DNA of 33,083 nt, from NCBI GenBank assembly GCA_902596515.1, contig CACJUF010000015.1, forward strand, positions 1-33,083, read 5' to 3'. Shown here piece after piece: positions 26,401 to 33,083 of this stretch. The stretch is from an uncultured Pelagibacteraceae bacterium (GTDB lineage: Bacteria; Pseudomonadota; Alphaproteobacteria; Pelagibacterales; Pelagibacteraceae). The notes under the pieces were generated by a model. The model saw only the letters and a program-made list of their open reading frames with translations. It was not told where the DNA came from and did no database searches. The stretch's first letter is position 1. The number at the start of each line of letters is the position of its first letter. The translations under genes and the position numbers were made by a program.

Positions 26401-28318
26401 AATTATTGGAATAGATTTGGGAACAACAAACTCCTGCGTGGCTATAATGGAGGGAAGCCAAGCAAAAGTTTTGGAAAATGCTGAAGGTGCTAGAACAACA
26501 CCATCTGTTGTTGCTTTTACTGATGAAAAAGAAAAGTTAATAGGTCAACCAGCTAAAAGACAAGCTGTAACAAACCCCGAAAATACTATTTTTGCAGTTA
26601 AAAGACTTATTGGAAGAAACTTTGATGACCCAACTGTTAAAAAAGATATAGAAGCTGCTCCATTCAAGATTGTCAATTCAGAAAAGGGAGACGCGTGGAT
26701 AGAATCTAAAGGGGAAAAATACTCTCCTTCTCAGATTTCAGCATTTATTTTACAAAAAATGAAAGAAACGGCAGAAAAATATTTAGGCCAAGCTGTTACA
26801 AAAGCTGTAATTACCGTTCCTGCATACTTTAATGATGCTCAAAGACAAGCAACGAAAGATGCTGGAAAAATTGCAGGTCTAGAAGTTTTAAGAATTATAA
26901 ATGAACCTACAGCTGCATCATTAGCTTATGGTTTAGATAAAAAACAAAATAAGAAAATTGCAGTTTATGACTTAGGTGGTGGAACATTTGATGTTTCAAT
27001 ACTTGAACTTGGTGATGGTGTTTTTGAAGTTAAATCAACTAACGGAGATACATTTTTAGGTGGTGAAGATTTTGATAATTCTATAGTCGAATACTTAATA
27101 GCTGAATTTAAAAAAGATAATGGGATAGATTTGAAATCAGATAAGCTTGCTCTTCAAAGATTAAAAGAAGCAGCTGAGAAAGCTAAAATTGAATTATCTT
27201 CAGCTGAACAAACTGATATAAATTTACCGTTTATTACAGCTGACAAAACTGGTCCAAAACACATCAATTTAAAACTTACAAGAGCCAAACTTGAAGCATT
27301 AGTTGAGGATCTTATAGCAAAAACAATGCCACCTTGTAAAACTGCATTAAAAGATGCTGGAATAACAGCTAATGAAATTGATGAAGTCGTAATGGTTGGT
27401 GGAATGACAAGAATGCCGAAAGTAATTGAAGAAGTTAAAAATTTCTTTGGAAAAGAACCCAATAAAAGTGTTAACCCTGACGAAGTTGTGGCTATGGGCG
27501 CTGCAATTCAGGCAGGTGTTCTTCAAGGTGATGTTAAGGATGTATTGTTATTAGACGTAACGCCTCTTTCTTTAGGTATTGAGACTTTAGGTGGAGTTTC
27601 TACAAAATTAATTGAAAAAAACACAACAATACCTACTAAAAAAAGCCAGGTGTTCTCAACTGCTGAAGATAATCAACCTGCTGTTTCTATTAGAGTGTTA
27701 CAAGGTGAAAGAGAAATGGCAGCCGATAATAAAATTTTAGGAAACTTCGAGCTTGTTGGAATTGCACCTGCACCTAGGGGTGTTCCTCAAATTGAAGTTA
27801 CATTTGATATTGATGCAAATGGTATTGTTAATGTTTCAGCGAAAGATAAGGGAACTGGAAAAGAACAGAAAATACAAATCCAAGCCTCAGGTGGTTTAAG
27901 TGACGATGAGATTGAGAAAATGGTAAAAGAAGCTGAAGCTAATAAAGAAGCTGATAAAAAGAAAAGAGAGTCTGTAGATGTAAGGAATCAAGCAGATACC
28001 TTAATTCATTCTACAGATAAAAATCTTAAAGAGCATGGTTCTAAAGTGTCTGAAGCAGACAAAAAAGCTATTGAGGATGCTTCGAGTCAATTAAAAGAGG
28101 CCCTTAAAGGTGAAAATACAGATGATATTAAGAAAAAAACTGAGGCACTAGTTCAAGCTTCAATGAAACTTGGGGAAGCAATATATAAATCACAACAAAA
28201 TACAAAACCAGATTCTAATAAAGATGATGGTAATGATGATAAAGGAAAAAAAGAGGATAATGTTGTTGATGCTGATTTTGAGGAAGTAAAAGACGAAAAT
28301 AAAGAGAAGAGCGCTTAA
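26393..28318 (+). CDS. dnaK: Chaperone DnaK (Hsp70)
   Basis: DnaK is the ATP-driven Hsp70 chaperone that binds exposed hydrophobic stretches in client proteins. The 641-residue protein has the N-terminal phosphate loop [12 protein letters not shown] (6-17), [25 protein letters not shown] and the linker [18 protein letters not shown] before the substrate-binding domain, and a charged tail ending in [16 protein letters not shown], as in other alphaproteobacteria. The ATG at 26393 has no evident ribosome-binding site, and a micro-ORF from grpE ends across it. It is the middle gene of grpE-dnaK-dnaJ. Confidence 0.99.
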   Translation: MSKIIGIDLGTTNSCVAIMEGSQAKVLENAEGARTTPSVVAFTDEKEKLIGQPAKRQAVTNPENTIFAVKRLIGRNFDDPTVKKDIEAAPFKIVNSEKGDAWIESKGEKYSPSQISAFILQKMKETAEKYLGQAVTKAVITVPAYFNDAQRQATKDAGKIAGLEVLRIINEPTAASLAYGLDKKQNKKIAVYDLGGGTFDVSILELGDGVFEVKSTNGDTFLGGEDFDNSIVEYLIAEFKKDNGIDLKSDKLALQRLKEAAEKAKIELSSAEQTDINLPFITADKTGPKHINLKLTRAKLEALVEDLIAKTMPPCKTALKDAGITANEIDEVVMVGGMTRMPKVIEEVKNFFGKEPNKSVNPDEVVAMGAAIQAGVLQGDVKDVLLLDVTPLSLGIETLGGVSTKLIEKNTTIPTKKSQVFSTAEDNQPAVSIRVLQGEREMAADNKILGNFELVGIAPAPRGVPQIEVTFDIDANGIVNVSAKDKGTGKEQKIQIQASGGLSDDEIEKMVKEAEANKEADKKKRESVDVRNQADTLIHSTDKNLKEHGSKVSEADKKAIEDASSQLKEALKGENTDDIKKKTEALVQASMKLGEAIYKSQQNTKPDSNKDDGNDDKGKKEDNVVDADFEEVKDENKEKSA

Positions 28319-28345
28319 CATACATTTATCTGTCCGGGGTATTTA

Positions 28346-29482
28346 ATGGCAAAAAGAGATTATTATGACGTCCTCGGTGTAAACAAGAGCGCATCCCCTG
28401 AAGAATTAAAATCTGCATATAGAAAGTTAGCTGTAAAATATCATCCAGATAAAAATCCTGGGGATAAGGGAGCGGAAGACAAGTTTAAAGAAGCAAGTGA
28501 AGCATATGGCGTTCTCTCTGATAAATCAAAAAAAGAGAATTATGACAACTTTGGTCATGCTGCCTTTGAAAATGGTGGTGGTGGACAAGGTGGATTTGGA
28601 GGCTTTGGTGGTTTTAGTGGTGCGGACTTCTCAGACATATTTGAGGATTTTTTTGGTGACTTTGGCGGCGGAAGAAGAAGTTCAAGAGGAAGAAGCTCAA
28701 ATAATAGAGGCTCAGATTTAAGATATGATTTATCGATTACATTAGAAGAGGCTTACGCTGGTAAGAAACAAAATATACAATTTTCTACATCAGAAAAATG
28801 TAACACATGTAAGGGGAATGGATCTAAACCTGGGTCTAGCCCTGATAGATGTACTTATTGTGGTGGAAACGGTAGAGTAAGATCAAATCAAGGTTTTTTT
28901 ACAGTTCAACAAACATGTCCTCAATGTGCTGGTAGTGGGGAAGAAATTACCAATCCTTGCTCAGACTGTAACGGACAAGGAAACACTCAAACCTCAAAAA
29001 AAGTATCTGTCACAATACCAAAAGGAGTTGATGACGGGACAAGAATTAGACTTGCTGGCAAAGGTGAAGCGGGGACAAGAGGCGGTGCTAGTGGTGATTT
29101 ATATTTATTTGTAAATGTAAAATCTCACGAGTTATTTAAAAGATCAGATGTAAATTTGTTCTTTGAGTTTCCAATTTCAATAGCAGACGCGGCACTTGGT
29201 ACAACAATAGAAATACCAACAATAGATGGTAAAAAAGCGAAAATAAAAATACCTGATGGAACTCAAGATGGTAAACAATTTAGGTTGAAAGGCAAAGGTA
29301 TGCCTTTTATGCGGAGAGGAGATTTTGGAGATTTATATGTACAAATTAAAACTGAAGTTCCAGTATATTTAAATAAAGAACAAAGAAGCCTTTTAGAAAA
29401 ATTTAGAGAAATAGAAAACGATAAATCTAATCCAAGTATCAAAAAATTTTTTCAAAAGGCAAAAGATTTTTGGAAAAGTTAA
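28346..29482 (+). CDS. dnaJ: Co-chaperone DnaJ (Hsp40)
   Basis: DnaJ delivers clients to DnaK and stimulates its ATPase. The 378-residue protein has the J domain with HPD (33-35), a glycine/phenylalanine region (about 76-110), and four zinc-binding CxxC repeats at C152/C155, C169/C172, C191/C194 and C205/C208, then the client-binding C-terminal domains. All conserved residues are present. It follows dnaK by 27 bases. Downstream is a 70-base gap with a weak inverted repeat (29487-29493 with 29517-29523) but no T tract, so termination there is uncertain. Confidence 0.98.
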   Translation: MAKRDYYDVLGVNKSASPEELKSAYRKLAVKYHPDKNPGDKGAEDKFKEASEAYGVLSDKSKKENYDNFGHAAFENGGGGQGGFGGFGGFSGADFSDIFEDFFGDFGGGRRSSRGRSSNNRGSDLRYDLSITLEEAYAGKKQNIQFSTSEKCNTCKGNGSKPGSSPDRCTYCGGNGRVRSNQGFFTVQQTCPQCAGSGEEITNPCSDCNGQGNTQTSKKVSVTIPKGVDDGTRIRLAGKGEAGTRGGASGDLYLFVNVKSHELFKRSDVNLFFEFPISIADAALGTTIEIPTIDGKKAKIKIPDGTQDGKQFRLKGKGMPFMRRGDFGDLYVQIKTEVPVYLNKEQRSLLEKFREIENDKSNPSIKKFFQKAKDFWKS

Positions 29483-29552
29483 GATATTCAACTGTAGTCC
29501 ATTTTAAAAATATTTAAGTTGAAATAATTATCACCTAGTTTAATAAACAAAT

Positions 29553-30395
29553 ATGATTATCTGGATTGCTTCATATCCAAAAAGTGGAAATACTTGGGTC
29601 AGATCTTTTCTTACTGCTTACTATTTTTGTGAAAATGGATTATTTGACATTAATAAACTAAATTTAATAGAGGATTATCCAAATAAACAATTTTTTAAGG
29701 AAAAAGTAAAACAAGGTGAGATTCATAAACATTGGGAAACGTCTCAAAAGAAAATTCGTGATCAAAAAAAAGTGAAGTTTTTAAAAACTCATAACTCTCT
29801 AATAACTGCTTTTGGAAATGATTTCACCAAGCCTGAGTACTCTTTAGGGGTTATCTATGTAATCAGAGATCCTCGAAATGTTATAACTTCAGTTAAAAAT
29901 CATAATGATCTAGATTCATATGATCAAGCATTAAAATTTATGCAGGATGAAAATAAGGTATTAGAAGACTACCCACATTTAAAAAACTATGCAAAAACAA
30001 ATATTGTTAACTCTTGGAGAATTAATTACCAATCTTGGTTAAGTAACAAATCTTTTAGAAGATTAATAATTAGATACGAGGATATGGTTAATGACCCAAC
30101 TCAAACTTTCGAAAAACTAGTTGTTTTTGTTAATACCTTAATGAGATTTGATAATAAAATTGATCAAAAAAAGCTTAATAATGCAATTGATACAACAAAT
30201 TTTAAAAGTCTTCAGAGTATAGAAAATGCAGGTAAGTTTGGTGAAAACGTATATTCTTTAAAAGACAATAGAAAAATAAAATTTTTTTATCTAGGACCAG
30301 AAAATAACTGGAAAAAAAATCTTGATGGAAACATGATAAAAAAAATGAATGAATATTATAGAAATGACCTAAAATTTTTTAAATATGAAAACTAG
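29553..30395 (+). CDS. PAPS-dependent sulfotransferase-family protein
   Basis: Sulfotransferases move a sulfuryl group from PAPS to a hydroxyl or amine acceptor. The 280-residue protein begins almost directly with the 5'-phosphosulfate loop SYPKSGNTWVRSF (7-19). KTHNS (78-82) follows, then the 3'-phosphate motif VIRDPRNVITS (103-113), all characteristic of the cytosolic sulfotransferase fold. There is no signal peptide or membrane segment. The acceptor cannot be told; glycolipid, polysaccharide or small metabolite are all possible. The end overlaps dapB by 11 bases, so the two are likely co-translated, although their pathways are unrelated. Accessory insertion into a conserved housekeeping string is inferred. 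Confidence 0.88.
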   Translation: MIIWIASYPKSGNTWVRSFLTAYYFCENGLFDINKLNLIEDYPNKQFFKEKVKQGEIHKHWETSQKKIRDQKKVKFLKTHNSLITAFGNDFTKPEYSLGVIYVIRDPRNVITSVKNHNDLDSYDQALKFMQDENKVLEDYPHLKNYAKTNIVNSWRINYQSWLSNKSFRRLIIRYEDMVNDPTQTFEKLVVFVNTLMRFDNKIDQKKLNNAIDTTNFKSLQSIENAGKFGENVYSLKDNRKIKFFYLGPENNWKKNLDGNMIKKMNEYYRNDLKFFKYEN

Positions 30396-31167
30396 AAAGA
30401 TAAACTTAACAATTACGGGATGTCTAGGTAGAATGGGACAACAACTCATTAAGTCTGCTAATAAAGATAAAAGATTTAAAATTAATAGTCTTACAGAAAA
30501 TAAAGCACAAAGAAAAAAGATCCTTGGTATTTTACCAAAATTGAATAGTTCGGAAGCTTTTAAAAAAAGTGATATTATAATAGATTTTACAATTCCTAAA
30601 TGTACGCTTGAAGTTCTGAGTATTGCTGCAAAACAAAAAAAAAGAGTGATAATTGGTACTACAGGTTTCACGTTAAAAGAAGAAAATATAATAAAAAAAA
30701 TTTCTAAAAAAATTCCAATACTCAAAGCTGGAAACATGAGTCTTGGAATTAATCTTTTGATGTATTTAACTGAAATTGCATCCAAATCTTTAGGAAATAA
30801 TTTTTTAAGTAAAGTTTTTGAGGCGCATCATAAGTATAAAAAAGATCACCCATCTGGTACCGCATTAATGTTGGGTCAGGGTATTGCAATAGGTAAAAGT
30901 AGAAATTTCTATAGAATTATTGGCAAAAAATATTTAAATAAAAAAAAATTTCCTTACGGAAAAAGAATAAACTTTAATTCAGTTAGAAAAGGTAAAATTA
31001 TTGGTGAACATGAAGTTTTATTTTCCAGTGGTAAAGAAATCATAAGATTAAATCATGAAGCGTTTGATAGAGCGCTCTATTCTGAAGGTGCACTTACAGC
31101 CGCTATTTGGTTAATGAAAAAAAAACCTGGTTTATATTCCATGAGAGACTTAATGAATTTCAAATAA
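30385..31167 (+). CDS. dapB: 4-hydroxy-tetrahydrodipicolinate reductase
   Basis: DapB carries out the second committed step of the diaminopimelate/lysine pathway, reducing hydroxy-tetrahydrodipicolinate with NAD(P)H. The 260-residue protein has the nucleotide-binding GCLGRMG (12-18), GTTGFT (91-96), and the catalytic EAHHKYKKDHPSGTA (146-160) with H148/H149 and K153. It starts within the end of the sulfotransferase gene, and nth begins two bases after its stop. Its product feeds both lysine and peptidoglycan synthesis. Confidence 0.97.
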   Translation: MKTRKINLTITGCLGRMGQQLIKSANKDKRFKINSLTENKAQRKKILGILPKLNSSEAFKKSDIIIDFTIPKCTLEVLSIAAKQKKRVIIGTTGFTLKEENIIKKISKKIPILKAGNMSLGINLLMYLTEIASKSLGNNFLSKVFEAHHKYKKDHPSGTALMLGQGIAIGKSRNFYRIIGKKYLNKKKFPYGKRINFNSVRKGKIIGEHEVLFSSGKEIIRLNHEAFDRALYSEGALTAAIWLMKKKPGLYSMRDLMNFK

Positions 31168-31169
31168 TA

Positions 31170-31823
31170 ATGAGTGAAATTCGAAGAGCAAAAATAATAC
31201 TAAAAACTCTAAATAAAACATATCCAAGTATTAAGGTTCCACTTAAAAGTCGAAATGTATTTACTTTACTAATATCTGTTCTTCTTTCTGCTCAATGTAC
31301 AGATGTAAATGTAAATAATGTAACTAAAAATATTTATCCAAAATATCACAAACCAGAACACTTTGTTAAACTGGGAAGAAAAAAAATAGAAACTTTGATT
31401 AAAAAAATTGGTATTTTTAGGATTAAAGCAAAGAGTATTTATAATTTATCAAGAATACTGGTTAAGGAATATAACGGTAAAGTACCAAGAACCTTTGAGG
31501 AACTTGAAAAATTACCAGGTGTAGGACATAAAACAGCTAGTGTAGTTATGTCCCAGGGTTTTGGTCACCCTGCTTTTCCTATTGATACCCACATCCATAG
31601 GTTAGCCCAGAGATGGGGATTAACAAATGGAAAAAGTGTTGTTCAAACAGAAAACGATTTAAAAAGATTGTTTCCTAGAAAATATTGGAACAAATTACAT
31701 TTACAAATAATCTATTATGGTAGGGAATATTGTAAGGCAAGAGATTGTTATGGATTGAGTTGTAAAATTTGTACTTCTTGTTATCCTAATCGAAAAAAAC
31801 CATTTATTGCAAAGAAACCTTAA
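31170..31823 (+). CDS. nth: Endonuclease III (DNA glycosylase/AP lyase)
   Basis: Nth removes oxidised pyrimidines and cuts the resulting abasic site in base-excision repair. The start at 31170 gives 217 residues beginning MSEIRRAKII, close to E. coli Nth (211); a start at 31107 would overlap dapB by 61 bases and add unrelated residues. LLSAQCTDVNVN (38-49), the helix-hairpin-helix LPGVGHK with catalytic K121, and D139 in IDTHIHR are present. The C-terminal Fe-S loop has five cysteines (188, 193, 198, 201, 204) whose spacing does not match the usual C-X6-C-X2-C-X5-C. The stop shares an A with the following kinase start (TAATG). Confidence 0.95.
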   Translation: MSEIRRAKIILKTLNKTYPSIKVPLKSRNVFTLLISVLLSAQCTDVNVNNVTKNIYPKYHKPEHFVKLGRKKIETLIKKIGIFRIKAKSIYNLSRILVKEYNGKVPRTFEELEKLPGVGHKTASVVMSQGFGHPAFPIDTHIHRLAQRWGLTNGKSVVQTENDLKRLFPRKYWNKLHLQIIYYGREYCKARDCYGLSCKICTSCYPNRKKPFIAKKP

Positions 31824-32749
31824 TGAAAATATTAGGTATTGGAAACGCTATTGTTGATGTGCTTTGTAAAGTATCAGATGAGTTTTTAACACTACATTCA
31901 TTAACAAAGAGCACAATGAAATTAATTGATGAGGCAGAATTTAAAAAATTACTTACATCGCTAAAAATTGAGGAAACTATTTCAGGTGGATCTGTAGCTA
32001 ATTCAATTGTTGGCTTATCTAAATTAGGAAACGAAGTGGGATTTATTGGAAAAGTTAGCAATGACGAACTTGGTCAAAAATATGAGAATGGTTTAAAAAA
32101 AGAAAAAGTAAAATACTTATATAAAAAAAAACAAGAAGAAATACCAACTGGATCTTGTTTAATTTTAATAACACCTGACTCTGAAAGAACAATGTGCACA
32201 TTTCTTGGAACTGCTGGAAAGATTAATGATAATGATATTAAAGAAGAAGATATAAAAAATGCAGAGATGGTTTTTTTAGAGGGTTATTTATGGGATGAAG
32301 GTGATCCAAAGAAAGCTTTTGATAAAGCAATCGTTCACTCAAAAAAAGTTGCTATGTCATTATCAGATCTTTTTTGTGTAGAAAGACATAAACCACATTT
32401 TTTAGAATTAGTTAAAAATAAATTGGATATTATTTTTGCAAACGAACAGGAAATATTATCATTAATTGACACAAAAATATTTGAAGAAGCAGTATCATTC
32501 TCAAAAGAAATCAAAAAAAATATTATAATTACTAGGGGTGAAAAAGGTGCAGTTTCAATAAACGAAGATCAAGTTGTGGAGGTCAATGCACAATCTAATT
32601 TAAAAATAAAAGATTTAACTGGAGCTGGGGATTTATTCGCTGCAGGATATCTGCATGGTGTGATTAACCAATTAAATGTAAAAGAATGTTTAATTAAAGG
32701 AACAGAATTATCATCAAAAATAATACAAAAAATAGGTGCAAGGATTTAA
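31823..32749 (+). CDS. PfkB-family carbohydrate/adenosine kinase
   Basis: PfkB (ribokinase) family enzymes phosphorylate sugars or nucleosides with ATP. The 308-residue protein has the N-terminal GIGNAIVDVL (5-14), SGGSVANSI (54-62) for the substrate, and the C-terminal anion-hole and catalytic signature DLTGAGDLFAAGYLHG (264-279) with D270 as base. The GNAIVD start and SGGSVAN motif are common in adenosine kinase-like members, so adenosine is the best guess, but other substrates are possible. Its ATG is coupled to nth, and it converges on the regulator gene with a 3-base gap. Confidence 0.87.
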   Translation: MKILGIGNAIVDVLCKVSDEFLTLHSLTKSTMKLIDEAEFKKLLTSLKIEETISGGSVANSIVGLSKLGNEVGFIGKVSNDELGQKYENGLKKEKVKYLYKKKQEEIPTGSCLILITPDSERTMCTFLGTAGKINDNDIKEEDIKNAEMVFLEGYLWDEGDPKKAFDKAIVHSKKVAMSLSDLFCVERHKPHFLELVKNKLDIIFANEQEILSLIDTKIFEEAVSFSKEIKKNIIITRGEKGAVSINEDQVVEVNAQSNLKIKDLTGAGDLFAAGYLHGVINQLNVKECLIKGTELSSKIIQKIGARI

Positions 32750-32752
32750 TCG

Positions 32753-33083
32753 CTAATCTATCGAGTAACCATTACTAGTGTTTAATATAAAACTCTCATT
32801 TCCAAAAGTTTCTCTCATTTTCCTCCTTAATCTATAAATATGTGTTTCAACAGTATGAGTGTCTAAATCAGGTGAGTAATCCCAGACCATTTTTTGCAAT
32901 TCTTTAACTGTTACATTCTTTTTTTCTTTAATAAAAATTAATAGACTTGTTTCTCTCTCAGTTAAATTTAAACTTTTATTTCCAAGTGAAATTTTTCTAG
33001 AGTTCAAATCCAAATTATATTCACCTATTTTTATGCGTGATTGATCTAAAAATTTATTTTTTAAAAACTTAATATTTATAGTT
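32753..33083 (-). CDS. OmpR/PhoB-type DNA-binding regulator, 5' end beyond window
   Basis: The last 109 codons of a transcription factor are visible and the frame is open to the right edge, so the true start and any receiver domain lie outside. The visible part is a winged-helix domain: the strand region IKIGEYNLDLNSRKISLGN, the helix LTERETSLLIFI, then the recognition helix in DTHTVETHIYRLRRKM and a wing ending NTSNGYSID. A TTG at 33013 could be read as a start, but it falls inside the conserved N-terminal sheet, so it is rejected. Function is likely a two-component response regulator; its partner and targets are unknown. Confidence 0.85.
   Translation of the reverse strand, partial: TINIKFLKNKFLDQSRIKIGEYNLDLNSRKISLGNKSLNLTERETSLLIFIKEKKNVTVKELQKMVWDYSPDLDTHTVETHIYRLRRKMRETFGNESFILNTSNGYSID

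Noticed and set aside
27154..27462. 102-codon minus-strand frame opposite dnaK
   Set aside because: It is antisense to a conserved dnaK region, with no promoter or family similarity; such antisense frames are a common artefact of dnaK genes.
29487..29523. Inverted repeat TTCAACT/AGTTGAA after dnaJ as a terminator
   Set aside because: The arms are 23 bases apart and not followed by a T tract, so an intrinsic terminator is not supported.
31107..31169. Upstream ATG at 31107 as the nth start (238 residues)
   Set aside because: It would overlap dapB by 61 bases, and the extra residues are a frame-shifted reading of dapB. The ATG at 31170 matches the family length.
33011..33013. TTG start giving an 86-residue stand-alone regulator
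   Set aside because: The frame is open upstream to the window edge and the preceding residues match the start of the OmpR-type domain, so the gene is simply cut by the window.

Overview
The window looks like a stretch of a streamlined, low-GC alphaproteobacterial genome, most likely SAR11 (Pelagibacterales). The evidence is very AT-rich DNA, A/T-ending codons, intergenic gaps that are mostly 0 to 70 bases, many overlapping start and stop codons, and alphaproteobacterial protein types and gene order: Fur without C-terminal cysteines, two-domain NfuA, MaeB with a phosphotransacetylase-like tail, and the pnp-rpsO-infB-nusA-metK-lnt-ybeY-phoH-miaB-fur series. No rRNA, tRNA, CRISPR array or insertion sequence was seen, and no stretch over 300 bases lacks a gene.

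Bases 1-1930 (minus) hold the N-terminal 643 codons of a secreted C-type-lectin autotransporter that runs off the window. Bases 1978-8466 (minus) hold the translation and RNA-decay cluster nusA-infB-rbfA-rpsO-pnp. It has its own candidate promoter and an intrinsic terminator-like hairpin just ahead of nusA. Bases 8566-14890 (minus) hold tsaB-fur-miaB-phoH-ybeY-lnt-metK, packed with overlaps or very short gaps. TsaB is only one lobe long. At 14838-14890 the start of tsaB overlaps the start of an opposite-strand exported polysaccharide deacetylase, and each gene's candidate promoter lies inside the other gene.

Bases 14838-16973 hold a convergent pair of envelope enzymes, a CE4-type deacetylase and a Bax-like glucosaminidase. 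They interrupt the otherwise conserved series that continues with nfuA, trpS and murJ up to 20103. A divergent promoter region then leads to maeB (20154-22439, plus). Next come dolP-like and rsmI (minus) and a divergent LpoA-like periplasmic protein (plus), an arrangement that recalls the yraL/yraM/yraP neighbourhood of enterobacteria. rdgB follows on the minus strand.

From 25694 the plus strand carries grpE, a possible 22-codon coupling ORF, dnaK and dnaJ, then a sulfotransferase overlapping dapB, then nth and a PfkB-family kinase. The right edge holds the DNA-binding domain of an OmpR-type regulator (minus) that continues past the window. Most genes are housekeeping. The parts most worth a second look are the lectin autotransporter, the nusA leader hairpin, the divergent overlap at tsaB with its half-size protein, the grpE-dnaK micro-ORF, and the inserted sulfotransferase and envelope-hydrolase genes.
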